Source: Candidatus Omnitrophota bacterium
Lineage (GTDB): Bacteria > Omnitrophota > Gorgyraeia > Zapsychrales > Zapsychraceae
Direction of reading: 5' to 3'
Assembly: GCA_021108075.1 (NCBI GenBank)
Contig: JAIORP010000047.1
Location: 1-47,673 of the forward strand
DNA length: 47,673 bases
The notes below the pieces were generated by a model, which did not search any database, was not told the origin of the DNA, and saw only the letters and a list, made by a program, of their open reading frames with translations. Numbering within the stretch: the stretch's first letter is position 1; every line of letters begins with the position of its first letter. The position numbers were made by a program, and so were the translations under genes. Of this stretch, positions 8,644 to 19,326 are shown one piece after another.

Positions 8644-9426
8644 ATGAAAGAATCTCACACGCGAAAAGACATGGTCTTAGCTATTGATATCGGAAACACC
8701 CATGTCTCAATGGCTATGATGCGGGGAAACAAGAGTTTCGGTGTCCGTTTTGTCTCCAGCCAGCTTTCGGCCACGCGTTTAAAAAAAGATGTGAGATTAG
8801 AAATAACCAGATTGGAAAGACAGAAATTTTTTTATTCCCGTGTTCTTATTTGCAGTGTTGTACCGATGCTGACGTCGATCGTATGTGCTGTTGTTAAACA
8901 AACGGGGGCCAGTGTCTCTGTCGTTGGACAGGATGTCCTCGTTCCTATCAGAAACAGCTATCATGTTCCCGGTCAGGTTGGCATGGACCGTCTGGTCATC
9001 TCGTATGCCGCGAAATATTTTTACGGATGTCCATGCGCGGTTATAGATTTTGGAACAGCTTTGACCGTTGACATTATTTCCAGGCAAGGTGCTTATGAAG
9101 GGGGGCTGATCGTTCCAGGTCTAAGGCTCGCTGCGGATTCTTTGGCCGAACACACGGCTTTGCTTCCCAGGATCGGGGATTTCACCGTCCCCCGGGCCAT
9201 CATTGGCCGGGATACCCATAACAGCATTATGATTGGACTGGTTTGGGGGTACCGCTCCATGATAGAGGGGCTGATAAGGCGATTAAGAAAGCGGTTAAGA
9301 TCTGATGACTTGAAAATTATCGCTACAGGTGGTCATGCTGATTTATTACAATATCAGCAATCTCCCGTTGATACAGTGGATAAAAATTTGATTTTTAAAG
9401 GACTGTCCTTGTTGTCCCGGAAATAA
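8644..9426 (+). CDS. coaX: Type III pantothenate kinase
   Basis: Phosphorylates pantothenate in the first step of coenzyme A synthesis; ASKHA-fold enzyme in the cytoplasm. About 260 residues. The phosphate-binding DIGNTH is at residues 15-20, the substrate segment GMDRLVISYAA includes the catalytic aspartate, and the second phosphate motif is DFGTALTVDII, followed by GGLIVPGL. The frame extends upstream into uvrB, so ATG 8644 is chosen; ATG 8671 (MVLAIDIGN) is another option. Probably translated from the same message as uvrB. Confidence 0.93.
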   Translation: MKESHTRKDMVLAIDIGNTHVSMAMMRGNKSFGVRFVSSQLSATRLKKDVRLEITRLERQKFFYSRVLICSVVPMLTSIVCAVVKQTGASVSVVGQDVLVPIRNSYHVPGQVGMDRLVISYAAKYFYGCPCAVIDFGTALTVDIISRQGAYEGGLIVPGLRLAADSLAEHTALLPRIGDFTVPRAIIGRDTHNSIMIGLVWGYRSMIEGLIRRLRKRLRSDDLKIIATGGHADLLQYQQSPVDTVDKNLIFKGLSLLSRK

Positions 9427-9464
9427 ATTCCCGTCTAGCTGTCGTGTCTTCCTGAAAAAAAATC

Positions 9465-9492
9465 TTGACAAAATATATTTTTTTGTTAAATT
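9465..9492 (+). promoter_or_regulatory. Promoter of groES-groEL
   Basis: TTGACA at 9465-9470 and TAAATT at 9487-9492 with 16-nt spacing, just ahead of and overlapping a CIRCE operator. The transcript would start within the operator. Confidence 0.75.
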
Positions 9493-9517
9493 AGCACTCT
9501 GCGGATATTAGTGCTAA
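9491..9517 (+). promoter_or_regulatory. CIRCE operator (HrcA binding site)
   Basis: TTAGCACTC, a 9-nt spacer, then TAGTGCTAA: 17 of 18 bases match the consensus inverted repeat TTAGCACTC-N9-GAGTGCTAA. It overlaps the -10 end of the groES promoter, the usual layout for heat-shock repression by HrcA. No hrcA gene is present in the window. Confidence 0.93.
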
Positions 9518-9570
9518 TATATCCGTTTAAAAAAACATTTCAATATTAACCATTTTGAGGAGGTGCCCAA

Positions 9571-9858
9571 GTGAAACTAAAACCTTTAGGAGAGCGAATT
9601 ATTGTTAAACCGATGGAAGCTGAAGAAAAGACGAAGGGTGGTATCGTCTTACCAGACACAGCTAAAGAAAAACCACAAGAAGGTAAAGTCATTGCTGTCG
9701 GAGCGGGGAAACCTTTAGATAACGGTGGCGTGCGGGCATTGGAAGTCATTGTCGGCGACACAGTTTTGTATGGCAAATACAGTGGCACGGAGATTACCTC
9801 AGAAGGCCAAGATTATTTAATTATGAGGGAAGAAGACATTCTGGCAATTGTGAAGTGA
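9571..9858 (+). CDS. groES: Co-chaperonin GroES
   Basis: 95 residues, the full length of the 10-kDa lid of the GroEL chamber. Starts [13 protein letters not shown], with the mobile loop region [20 protein letters not shown] contacting GroEL, and ends ILAIVK. The start is GTG 9571 after a strong GAGGAGGTG site. It is the first gene of a two-gene CIRCE-controlled operon with groEL 69 nt downstream. Confidence 0.97.
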   Translation: MKLKPLGERIIVKPMEAEEKTKGGIVLPDTAKEKPQEGKVIAVGAGKPLDNGGVRALEVIVGDTVLYGKYSGTEITSEGQDYLIMREEDILAIVK

Positions 9859-9924
9859 ATCAATTGACGCAAGATGAATAATCAAGATCAATAATTATTA
9901 GGTAGATAAGAATCGGAGGAATAA

Positions 9925-11577
<1,653 letters not shown>

Positions 11578-11625
11578 TTGCTTTCAGTGAAAAGCGGACC
11601 GTTTATTCATAGAAAAAAGATTGAA

Positions 11626-11659
11626 GAGGGCAAAATCATTGATTTTGCCCTCTTTTTTT
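11626..11659 (+). terminator. Intrinsic terminator after groEL
   Basis: GAGGGCAAAATC (11626-11637) pairs perfectly with GATTTTGCCCTC (11641-11652) across a 3-nt loop, followed by seven T residues. The remainder of the gap to guaB (about 200 nt) is AT-rich and carries only the guaB promoter. Confidence 0.93.
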
Positions 11660-11852
11660 GTTCATTTACAACGTTCATATTGTTTAGATGATTAAGTCTT
11701 TATATAGTAGTGATTTATGTCGTATTTGTATCTGTCCTGGGATGACGCATTTTTAGTTTTAGCTGTCGAAAACTAATGTTTTATAAGCAATATCCTTCTC
11801 GGGGCACGACTGTAATTTAGGTTAAATATTAGGGTTAGCAATATTTTTTATA

Positions 11853-11881
11853 TTGACAATTCCGGATAAAATCACTATAGT
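11853..11881 (+). promoter_or_regulatory. Promoter of guaB-guaA
   Basis: TTGACA at 11853-11858 and TATAGT at 11876-11881 with an ideal 17-nt spacer. This predicts an mRNA starting near 11888, about 80 nt before guaB. Confidence 0.8.
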
Positions 11882-11966
11882 ATATGTTTAATTGACAGGT
11901 ATTTACTAATTATTTAATACTATTACTATAGTGAGATATATATATTTCTAGAAAATAGGAGGTAAT

Positions 11967-13127
11967 ATGGCCGAATGGATTGGAATTGGACGTCGGGCAA
12001 GACGCTGTTATGGGTTTGATGAAGTTGCGCTTGTTCCAGGCAATAGAACCATTAATCCCAATGAGGTCGACACTGGTTGGTCGATCGCTGGTTTGAAGTT
12101 TAAAGTTCCGATTCTTGCTGCTGCCATGGATGGTGTTGTTGATGTTATGTTCGCGGTCGCTATGGGTAAAGTCGGCGGGATCGCTGTTTTAAATCTAGAC
12201 GGTGTTCAAACGCGATATGAAAATCCTGCTGATGTGCTCGACCAAATTTCTAATGCCAGCCCTGAGGAAGCAACCAAGCTTGTCCAATCCGTCTATCTTA
12301 AACCTGTAAAGGAAAAACTGATTGCCGATCGCATTCAGGAAATAAAATCCGAGAAAGTACCGGCTGTTGTGAGTTGTATCCCTCACAACGCAAAAAAATA
12401 TTCAAAAATAGCCCAGGACGCAGGTTGTGATATCTTTATTGTTCAATCGACGGTCGCGTCAGTCAATCATATCGCCAGTGAATATAAAGTTCTTGATTTA
12501 TTCAAGTTATGTAAGCACTCCAAAATACCCATCATGGTCGGAAACTGTGTGACATATGATATGACCCTTGACCTGCTGGAATGCGGTGCTGATGGGGTTT
12601 TAATTGGTATTGGGCCTGGGGCTGCGTGTACAACAAGGGGCGTGTTAGGTATCGGTGTTCCGCAAATAACGGCGACGGTTGATGCCGGGGCGGCACGGGA
12701 CCACTACTTCAAGAGAACGGGTAAATATATTCCCATTATTACTGATGGTGGCATGCGCATCGGAGGTGAAATTTGTAAAGCCTTTGCCGCCGGGGCTGAC
12801 GCGGTCATGGTCGGTTCAGCTTTTGCCAGAGCGACAGAAGCACCTGGCCGTGGATACCATTGGGGTATGGCAACCTCTCATGCGAACTTGCCGAGGGGAA
12901 CACGCGTCAGAGTCGGAACAACAGGTACCGTTAAAGAAATTTTATTTGGGCCGGCAAAGGTTGATGATGGGTCCCAGAATCTTGTCGGCGCGTTAAAAAC
13001 GTCAATGGGGTCCTTGGGGGCAAGCAATATCAAAGAAATGAATGATGTTGAAATTATAATCGCGCCATCGATCCAAACAGAAGGTAAAGTTTTCCAGGTA
13101 GGGCAGAGAGTTGGGATGGGTAAGTAG
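11967..13127 (+). CDS. guaB: IMP dehydrogenase, GuaB3-like (no CBS domains)
   Basis: Oxidises IMP to XMP, the committed step to GMP. 386 residues, shorter than classical GuaB (about 490) because the tandem CBS insert is missing, as in the GuaB3 branch. The TIM-barrel catalytic loop GPGAACTTRGVLG carries the nucleophilic cysteine near residue 220; ITDGGMRIGGEICKA and VMVGSAFARATEAPGRG are the phosphate-binding strands. Strong Shine-Dalgarno AGGAGG before ATG 11967. Placement directly before guaA supports a purine role. GuaB3 proteins are less well characterised than GuaB, so a GMP-reductase-like activity cannot be fully excluded. Confidence 0.88.
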   Translation: MAEWIGIGRRARRCYGFDEVALVPGNRTINPNEVDTGWSIAGLKFKVPILAAAMDGVVDVMFAVAMGKVGGIAVLNLDGVQTRYENPADVLDQISNASPEEATKLVQSVYLKPVKEKLIADRIQEIKSEKVPAVVSCIPHNAKKYSKIAQDAGCDIFIVQSTVASVNHIASEYKVLDLFKLCKHSKIPIMVGNCVTYDMTLDLLECGADGVLIGIGPGAACTTRGVLGIGVPQITATVDAGAARDHYFKRTGKYIPIITDGGMRIGGEICKAFAAGADAVMVGSAFARATEAPGRGYHWGMATSHANLPRGTRVRVGTTGTVKEILFGPAKVDDGSQNLVGALKTSMGSLGASNIKEMNDVEIIIAPSIQTEGKVFQVGQRVGMGK

Positions 13128-13208
13128 GTTTTGTTGATAATCGATGCAGGGCTTTTTAAGTCGACAAACAATTGTCTTCTAAGAAATATATTTAAAAGGT
13201 GAGACAAA

Positions 13209-14996
13209 ATGGTAAGAAAAGTTATTACGAAGAAAAAACTCGTTAAAAAACCGGCAAAGAAGACTATTACGAAAAAGAAGGTTGTCAGGGCCGCGGCAAC
13301 AAAGAAGAAAATCGTCAAAAAGAAAATTATTACGAAGAAAAAAAGAACGCCAACAACTATCAAGAAAAAGTCGTCGATGAACCGTTTAGGACGTCTTCCA
13401 AAGCTTAAAAAGATCCCTGGTAGGTTAGGTGCTTCGGTCAAGATTAAGAAGATTCGACATAAAGATGTTATTATTGTTCTTGATTTTGGCTCACAGTATA
13501 CCCAATTAATCGCGCGCCGAATACGCGAAAGTAAAGTTTATAGTAAAATCGTTCCGTATAATATCACCCCTGATGAAATACAAGCATTGAATCCTAAGGG
13601 GATTATTTTTTCCGGTGGCCCTTTGAGTGTTTATGATAAAAAAGCTCCGATTCCCGATAAGGCTGTTTTAAAAATGGGAATCCCCATTTTTGGAATTTGT
13701 TATGGTATGCAGGTGATCAACCATCTTATGGGCGGAAAAGTAAAAAGCAGCAAAGAACGGGAGTATGGTCGATCAGAATTGTTTGTCGATAATAACCGCT
13801 GTTTATTCCAAAATCTTCCCGCTAACTTAACGTGTTGGATGAGCCATAGTGATGAGATTAGGACCATTCCAAAAGAGTTTGTCAAGTTAGCCCATACGCT
13901 TAATGCTCCGATAGCCGGATTTGCTTGCCGGTCAAAGAAAATTTTTGGTGTGCAGTTTCATCCTGAGGTTGTTCACACGCAGAGAGGGACGCAGATTTTA
14001 ACAAATTTTGTTTTTCAAATTTGTGGTTGCTTGCCGCGCTGGACAATGGATAAATTTATTGATTCGACGATAAAGCAGATTAAGGAAAAAGTCGGAAGCC
14101 AGAAAGTTATTTTAGGTTTAAGTGGCGGAGTTGATTCTTCTGTTACGGCTGTCCTTCTACACAAAGCCATAGGGAAAAAGTTGCATTGTATTTTTGTTGA
14201 TAATGGTTTATTGAGAAATAATGAAGTGAATGCCGTGCAACGCGCCTTTAAGGGTAATTTTAAGATGAATTTGGTCGTTGCTAATGCGCAAAAAGGATTC
14301 TTGAAGCGCTTGAAAGGGGTGACGGACCCTGAACAAAAGAGAAAGATTATCGGTGATGAATTTATTCATGCCTTTCTTGAAAAGTCTAAGCGTATCAAGA
14401 ATGTTGGCTTTCTCGCGCAGGGAACGCTTTATCCCGATGTGATCGAATCATTTTCTCCCATCGGCGGCCCTTCTGATGTGATAAAAAGTCACCACAATGT
14501 TGGCGGCCTTCCAAAGAATTTAAAACTTGACTTGATTGAGCCGCTGCGGGAACTTTTTAAAGATGAGGTTCGAACAATCGGGAAACATTTAGGTGTGCCA
14601 GACTTAATTTTGAAGCGTCAACCTTTTCCTGGACCTGGATTAGCCATTCGTATCCTCGGTGAAGTGACAGAGGCCAGGTTGGAAATCCTCAGGGAAGCAG
14701 ATGAACGCGTTTTGGAGGAAATTAAACGTGCAGACTTATACAGCTCGGTCTGGCAATCCTTTGCTGTTTTGCTGCCGATTAAAACCGTTGGCGTTATGGG
14801 CGATCAGCGAACGTATGAGAACGTTATCGCGATACGCTGTGTGACAAGTTCGGATGGCATGACGGCTGACTGGGTTCCGTTGCCAGCCGACCTGCTGGGC
14901 AAGATTTCTAATCGCATTATTAATGAAGTCAAAGGTGTTAATCGAGTTGTTTATGACGTCAGTTCAAAGCCGCCATCGACAATTGAATGGGAATAA
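13209..14996 (+). CDS. guaA: GMP synthase (glutamine-hydrolysing) with lysine-rich N-terminal extension
   Basis: Converts XMP to GMP using glutamine nitrogen. Residues from about 84 form a complete enzyme: class I amidotransferase with nucleophile in [12 protein letters not shown] and His/Glu in [10 protein letters not shown], the ATP PP-loop [23 protein letters not shown], and the C-terminal dimer domain ending KPPSTIEWE. The first roughly 80 residues are an added basic tail rich in Lys with repeated ITKKK units, resembling histone-H1-like tails. ATG 13209 has AAAAGGTGAG upstream; an internal ATG at 13378 has no site. At 595 residues it is longer than the usual 510-525. It lies 81 nt after guaB, so an operon is likely. 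Confidence 0.95.
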   Translation: MVRKVITKKKLVKKPAKKTITKKKVVRAAATKKKIVKKKIITKKKRTPTTIKKKSSMNRLGRLPKLKKIPGRLGASVKIKKIRHKDVIIVLDFGSQYTQLIARRIRESKVYSKIVPYNITPDEIQALNPKGIIFSGGPLSVYDKKAPIPDKAVLKMGIPIFGICYGMQVINHLMGGKVKSSKEREYGRSELFVDNNRCLFQNLPANLTCWMSHSDEIRTIPKEFVKLAHTLNAPIAGFACRSKKIFGVQFHPEVVHTQRGTQILTNFVFQICGCLPRWTMDKFIDSTIKQIKEKVGSQKVILGLSGGVDSSVTAVLLHKAIGKKLHCIFVDNGLLRNNEVNAVQRAFKGNFKMNLVVANAQKGFLKRLKGVTDPEQKRKIIGDEFIHAFLEKSKRIKNVGFLAQGTLYPDVIESFSPIGGPSDVIKSHHNVGGLPKNLKLDLIEPLRELFKDEVRTIGKHLGVPDLILKRQPFPGPGLAIRILGEVTEARLEILREADERVLEEIKRADLYSSVWQSFAVLLPIKTVGVMGDQRTYENVIAIRCVTSSDGMTADWVPLPADLLGKISNRIINEVKGVNRVVYDVSSKPPSTIEWE

Positions 14997-15004
14997 ATTT
15001 ATTT

Positions 15005-15113
15005 GACAGGAACGGTCAAATTGTTTAATGTGAAGTTATTAAGTTGTTGAATTTAAAGAAAGAATTCAATAAGTTAATGTTCGTAAACGATTGAGTTGTT
15101 CCTGTCTTTTTTT
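15005..15113 (+). ncRNA. Long imperfect hairpin with T-run downstream of guaA
   Basis: GACAGGAAC (15005-15013) pairs with GTTCCTGTC (15098-15106) and is followed directly by seven T residues. Inside, AATTGTTTA (15020-15028) pairs with TAAACGATT (15084-15092), ATTAA with TTAAT, and TTGAATT with AATTCAA at the tip, so the whole 100 nt can fold as one bulged rod. It could be the guaA terminator or a small structured RNA; no promoter of its own was recognised. The rest of the gap to dnaE shows nothing I can name. Confidence 0.5.
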
Positions 15114-15273
15114 GTCCGCCTTGAGACCACCACGTTTTTCTGAAAGACATATACCATCATTCGCAACTGATGATAACAGCCTTAAAAGAGTGTTTCATTT
15201 TGTAGGTTCTATGAATGAGTTTTCCAGAGTAATTATCGTTACACATTACTTTTTGTGAATAGGAAATTGAATT

Positions 15274-18200
15274 ATGAGCCATCTCCCATTTGTTCATCTG
15301 CATGTCCACACACAATATAGCTTATTAGACGGTGCTTGCCGGATTAAAGATCTTGTCCGAAAAGCATGTGACTACAACATGCCTGCCGTCGCGATGACCG
15401 ACCATGGGAATTTATTTGGCGCCATCGATTTTTATCAGACAGCTCAAGAAATGGGCATTAAACCCATTATCGGTTGTGAAGCGTATCTTTTGACCCAGGG
15501 GAGTCGTTTTGAGAAGACTCCGCGGAATAGAGGCAGGGTTTCTCATATCGTGTTATACGCGAAAAACTTAACCGGTTACCGCCACCTCATGAAATTGATA
15601 TCAGCCGGATATCTGGAAGGTTTTTATTATTCTCCCCGTATTGATAAAGAGTTGTTGTCACAATACTCCGGGGGCCTCATTGCCAGTTCAGCCTGTTTGA
15701 AGGGAGAAATCGCCCAAAAGATACTGGCCGGTAATATCAATGAAGCTATGTTAGTTGCCGACGAGTATCAACAAATTTTCGGTAAAGGGAATTTTTATTT
15801 AGAGATTATGGACCATGGCATTCCGGCCCAAAAGACGGTTAATGAGGGGTTGTTAAAAATTGCAAAGGAATTATCGATGCCCTTGATTGTCACAAATGAT
15901 GTGCATTATCTCGACCAAGGACAAGCCCGTGCCCATGAAGCGCTTTTATGTATTCAGACGCAGACGACATTGAATGATCCCAAAAGAATGAAAATGTCGA
16001 GCGATCAGTTTTTCTTCAAGACTCCGGAGTTGATTGAGCGGGAATTCAGCTGGGTTCCCGACGGGATGATCAATACGGTTCGCCTTGCTGAAAAATGCGA
16101 TTTGCAAATGGATTTTAATAAATTCCATTTGCCCTATTTTGAGCCGCCCAAAGGAACGACGCAAAATGAATATTTGGAACATTTATGTCGGGAAGGTATC
16201 AGAAGCCGTTACGCCCATATGACGGACGAAATAAAGAAAAGACTCGATCATGAATTGCATATTATTGAAAAAATGGGTTTTGTTAGTTATTTTTTGATTG
16301 TCTGGGATTTTATTAATTACGCGAAAAGCCAGAATATCCCGGTCGGCCCGGGGCGAGGTTCAGCCGCAGGGAGTTTGGTGAGTTACCTCTTGGGAATTAC
16401 CGACTTAGATCCTTTGAAATATGGCCTTCTTTTCGAACGTTTTTTAAATCCTGATCGGTCAGGTATGCCGGACATCGATATTGATTTTTGTTATGAACGG
16501 CGCGGCGAAGTCATTGAGTATGTTAATCGGAAATATGGAAAAGATAATGTGGCCCAGATTATAACTTTTGGAACAATGCAAGCCAGGGCCGCTATCCGTG
16601 ATGTTGGGCGGGTTATGGGCGCGGCATATAGTGATGTCGATAAAATTGCCAAGCTTATTCCAGCGGAGTTGGGAATTAATATCAAAGAGGCCCTCGTAAA
16701 GGAGCCTAAACTTAAAGAGCTTTGCAAAGAAGATCTACAGGCGCGGGAAATCATTGAAACAGCTCAGGTGCTGGAAGGCTTAACGCGACATGCCTCGATT
16801 CACGCCGCAGGCGTTGTTATTTCAGATAAAGACTTAACGGAATATGTTCCACTCTTTAAGTCGAGTGATGGTCAAATCACAACAGCTTTTTCTATGAAAG
16901 GCATCGCCGCGATCGGTTTGTTAAAAATGGACTTTCTTGGTCTAAGAACGTTAACGGTTATTTCTGAAGCGGTTAAACAAATTAAGTTAAGCCATGGCGT
17001 TGAGTTAGAGGTCAGTCAGATATCTTTAGAGGATCGAAAAACGTTTAAACTGCTTTCTCATGCGAACAGCTTTGGTGTTTTTCAGTTGGAAAGTGCCGGG
17101 ATGCGGGAACTCCTGAAGAAGATTCGACCGACTGAATTTGAAGACTTGATTGCCATTTTAGCTTTGTATCGGCCGGGTCCCATGGGCAGCGGGATGCTGG
17201 ATGATTTTATTAAACGTAAAAGAGGTGAGGCGACTTTTTCATATGATCATCCGAAGTTAGAAACTATTCTCAAAGAAACCCATGGTATTATTGTTTACCA
17301 GGAACAGGTTATGATGATTCCTGTTGCGCTCGCCGGCTTCTCCATGACGCAAGCGGATCATCTGCGTCGGGCGATGAGTAAGAAAATACAATCCGTTATG
17401 GATCAGATGCGCAAGCATTTTGTTGAAGGCTGTAAAGAACATAGTGAGATTGATAATATAAAGGCCAATAAACTTTTTGATTTGATTGATTATTTTTCGG
17501 GGTATGGTTTTAACCGCAGCCATTCTGCAGCCTATGCCTTGATTTCTTATCAGACAGCATACCTTAAAGCGAATTATCCGGTTGAGTTTATGTGCGCACT
17601 GCTCAATTCAGAAATGAATAATACGGGTAAGATTGTGGAGTATATCAAGGAGTGTGCGGCGATGCATGTGGAGGTATTGCCCCCGGATATCAATAAAAGT
17701 GGGAAGAAATTTCAAGTTGTTGATAAGAATAAGATCAGGTATGGTTTGCTCGCTTTGAAGAATGTGGGCGGTACAGCAATTGAGTCAATCGTCGAAAAAA
17801 GAAAAGAAGGACAATATGCGTCTCTGTATGACTTGTCTGAACGCGTTGATTTGCGTTTAGTGAATCGAAAAGTTATTGAAAGTTTAATTAAGTCTGGTTC
17901 TTTTGACTCTTTTCATGCCTATCGTTCACAATTGTTTGGCATTGTCGATAAAGTCCTGGACAGCGGTGCGCGTTTGCAAAAGGAAAAGGCCTCCGGTCAA
18001 TTTTCTTTTTTTAATATGGCTGATGCAAGTATGGGATTCAACCAGGGTTATGATCACTTGCCTGCTATTCGGGAGTGGGACCTTAATCAAATTCTGGCGT
18101 TTGAGAAAGACATCCTCGGGTTTTATCTCAGTGGTCATCCCTTGGCACAGTATATGGCTGAGGTTAAAGAATTTACAGACTCAACCATAAAAGATTTGCA

Positions 18201-18711
18201 ACATGCAATGGATGGTGAAAGTATTAAGCTTGTCGGGCTGATTATGAACGTGAAATTAACAAATACTCGCCGGACAGGTGAGCGGATGGCCATTATCAGT
18301 GTGGAAGATATGGATGGGTCTGTTGAGGTTGTGATTTTCCCGTCAGCGTATACCACTTTGTCGCACTATATCAATGAGGGCGATGTTGTTTTTATTCATG
18401 CGAAAGTAAATATTCGTGATGACCGCATGTCTTTAATTGCTGAAGACATGAAAAGAATCGATGATGTTCATCAATCAATCAAGGCGATTAAAGTCAACTT
18501 ATGCCATGCTAAACAGAACGTATTAAAAGATCTAAAGAAGAAATTGCTAGAATCACCGGGCAGTATCCCCGTGTATTTAAAGTTAAAAACTAAACAGCAA
18601 AAAGTTGTTCAAATTCTTGTTAGTGAAGATCATTTTCTTGCGCCCAATGATAAAGTTATGAACGAAATAAAAAGCATTGTTGGTCCGGAGAATTTTTCTA
18701 TTACCCTTTAA
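15274..18711 (+). CDS. dnaE: DNA polymerase III subunit alpha
   Basis: Replicative polymerase catalytic subunit. 1145 residues, DnaE1-like in length. N-terminal PHP domain begins HLHVHTQYSLLDGACR and contains MTDHGNLFGA. The C-family palm carries the catalytic aspartates in PDIDIDF (D400, D402), preceded by PVGPGRGSAAGSLVSY. YRPGPMGSGM and GYGFNRSHSAAYALISY are finger and thumb signatures; a C-terminal OB-fold lies around IKLVGLIMNVKLTNTRRTGERM. The PHP motif retains several metal-binding histidines, so proofreading by this domain is possible. Transcribed alone with a long upstream gap. Confidence 0.97.
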   Translation: MSHLPFVHLHVHTQYSLLDGACRIKDLVRKACDYNMPAVAMTDHGNLFGAIDFYQTAQEMGIKPIIGCEAYLLTQGSRFEKTPRNRGRVSHIVLYAKNLTGYRHLMKLISAGYLEGFYYSPRIDKELLSQYSGGLIASSACLKGEIAQKILAGNINEAMLVADEYQQIFGKGNFYLEIMDHGIPAQKTVNEGLLKIAKELSMPLIVTNDVHYLDQGQARAHEALLCIQTQTTLNDPKRMKMSSDQFFFKTPELIEREFSWVPDGMINTVRLAEKCDLQMDFNKFHLPYFEPPKGTTQNEYLEHLCREGIRSRYAHMTDEIKKRLDHELHIIEKMGFVSYFLIVWDFINYAKSQNIPVGPGRGSAAGSLVSYLLGITDLDPLKYGLLFERFLNPDRSGMPDIDIDFCYERRGEVIEYVNRKYGKDNVAQIITFGTMQARAAIRDVGRVMGAAYSDVDKIAKLIPAELGINIKEALVKEPKLKELCKEDLQAREIIETAQVLEGLTRHASIHAAGVVISDKDLTEYVPLFKSSDGQITTAFSMKGIAAIGLLKMDFLGLRTLTVISEAVKQIKLSHGVELEVSQISLEDRKTFKLLSHANSFGVFQLESAGMRELLKKIRPTEFEDLIAILALYRPGPMGSGMLDDFIKRKRGEATFSYDHPKLETILKETHGIIVYQEQVMMIPVALAGFSMTQADHLRRAMSKKIQSVMDQMRKHFVEGCKEHSEIDNIKANKLFDLIDYFSGYGFNRSHSAAYALISYQTAYLKANYPVEFMCALLNSEMNNTGKIVEYIKECAAMHVEVLPPDINKSGKKFQVVDKNKIRYGLLALKNVGGTAIESIVEKRKEGQYASLYDLSERVDLRLVNRKVIESLIKSGSFDSFHAYRSQLFGIVDKVLDSGARLQKEKASGQFSFFNMADASMGFNQGYDHLPAIREWDLNQILAFEKDILGFYLSGHPLAQYMAEVKEFTDSTIKDLQHAMDGESIKLVGLIMNVKLTNTRRTGERMAIISVEDMDGSVEVVIFPSAYTTLSHYINEGDVVFIHAKVNIRDDRMSLIAEDMKRIDDVHQSIKAIKVNLCHAKQNVLKDLKKKLLESPGSIPVYLKLKTKQQKVVQILVSEDHFLAPNDKVMNEIKSIVGPENFSITL

Positions 18712-18741
18712 ATAATACTTTTCTCAGTTCAAAAGAATTGC

Positions 18742-18770
18742 TTGACACCATAACACGCTGTTGCTACTAT
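18742..18770 (+). promoter_or_regulatory. Promoter of the HU/IHF gene
   Basis: TTGACA at 18742-18747 and TACTAT at 18765-18770 with 17-nt spacing, ending 26 nt before the ATG of the histone-like gene. Confidence 0.7.
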
Positions 18771-18796
18771 ACTTAGCAATAAGGGGGGTACGTCGA

Positions 18797-19069
18797 ATGA
18801 CTAAAAAAGACATAGTTTTAAAAATTACTGACATGACCGGAATAAAGCAGGTTGATGTCAAACGAATCGTCCAGAAAACCTTTGATGTTATTATTGACAG
18901 TTTGGTCCGTAATGAAAAGGTGGAATTGAGGAATTTTGGCGTCTTTAAAATTAAAGAACGCCGCGCTCGATATGGACGTAACCCGCGAACAGGCGAAAGT
19001 GTTCCTGTTCCACCAAGAAAAGTTGTTGTTTTCAAGCCGGGTTTAGAAATGAAACTGAAGATTAAATAA
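18797..19069 (+). CDS. HU/IHF-family DNA-binding protein
   Basis: A 90-residue nucleoid-associated protein that bends DNA as a dimer. The minor-groove arm carries RNPRTGE in YGRNPRTGESVPVP, and the N-terminal helices begin MTKKDIVLKITDMTG. ELRNFGVFKIKER is the family signature strand. The open frame extends upstream to 18761, but that would overlap the promoter, so ATG 18797 with its GGGGGG-rich leader is used. The sequence does not settle whether it is HU or an IHF subunit. It stands alone between dnaE and hisS. Confidence 0.92.
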   Translation: MTKKDIVLKITDMTGIKQVDVKRIVQKTFDVIIDSLVRNEKVELRNFGVFKIKERRARYGRNPRTGESVPVPPRKVVVFKPGLEMKLKIK

Positions 19070-19086
19070 GGCTTTTTGATCGATTT

Positions 19087-19166
19087 AAGAGTATTGCCTG
19101 AGGAATTCGTGTATCTGATTATCAAATAGTCAGTTACATACTATGCCAAGGCTTTACTCTTTTTTA
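19087..19166 (+). terminator. Long hairpin terminator after the HU/IHF gene
   Basis: AAGAGTATTGCCT (19087-19099) pairs with AGGCTTTACTCTT (19149-19161) except for two T-T mismatches. The interior CTGATTAT pairs with ATAGTCAG, and a T-run (19160-19165) ends the structure. It is longer and more bulged than a minimal terminator, like the one after guaA. Confidence 0.6.
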
Positions 19167-19326
19167 TTCTGTTCGAGAACTGATTTTAGGTAACCTGCGA
19201 TATGACGATGGTTATCCAACTGTGTGGTGATGACATCAGCGCGCTATCTCTCTTGAATTCATACGGATATTTATCATTAGTTTAATATTATCAGATATTT
19301 AGTTGCATTAATAAAGAAGGTTTAGA

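Noticed and set aside
13209..13390. Separate small histone-like gene before guaA
   Set aside because: There is no stop between the lysine-rich segment and the GuaA core and no ribosome-binding site at the internal ATG 13378; a fused tail is the simpler reading.
12878..13441. 187-codon minus-strand frame rich in phenylalanine over the guaB-guaA junction
   Set aside because: It is the complement of the lysine-rich GuaA tail (AAG/AAA read as CTT/TTT) and not a membrane protein.
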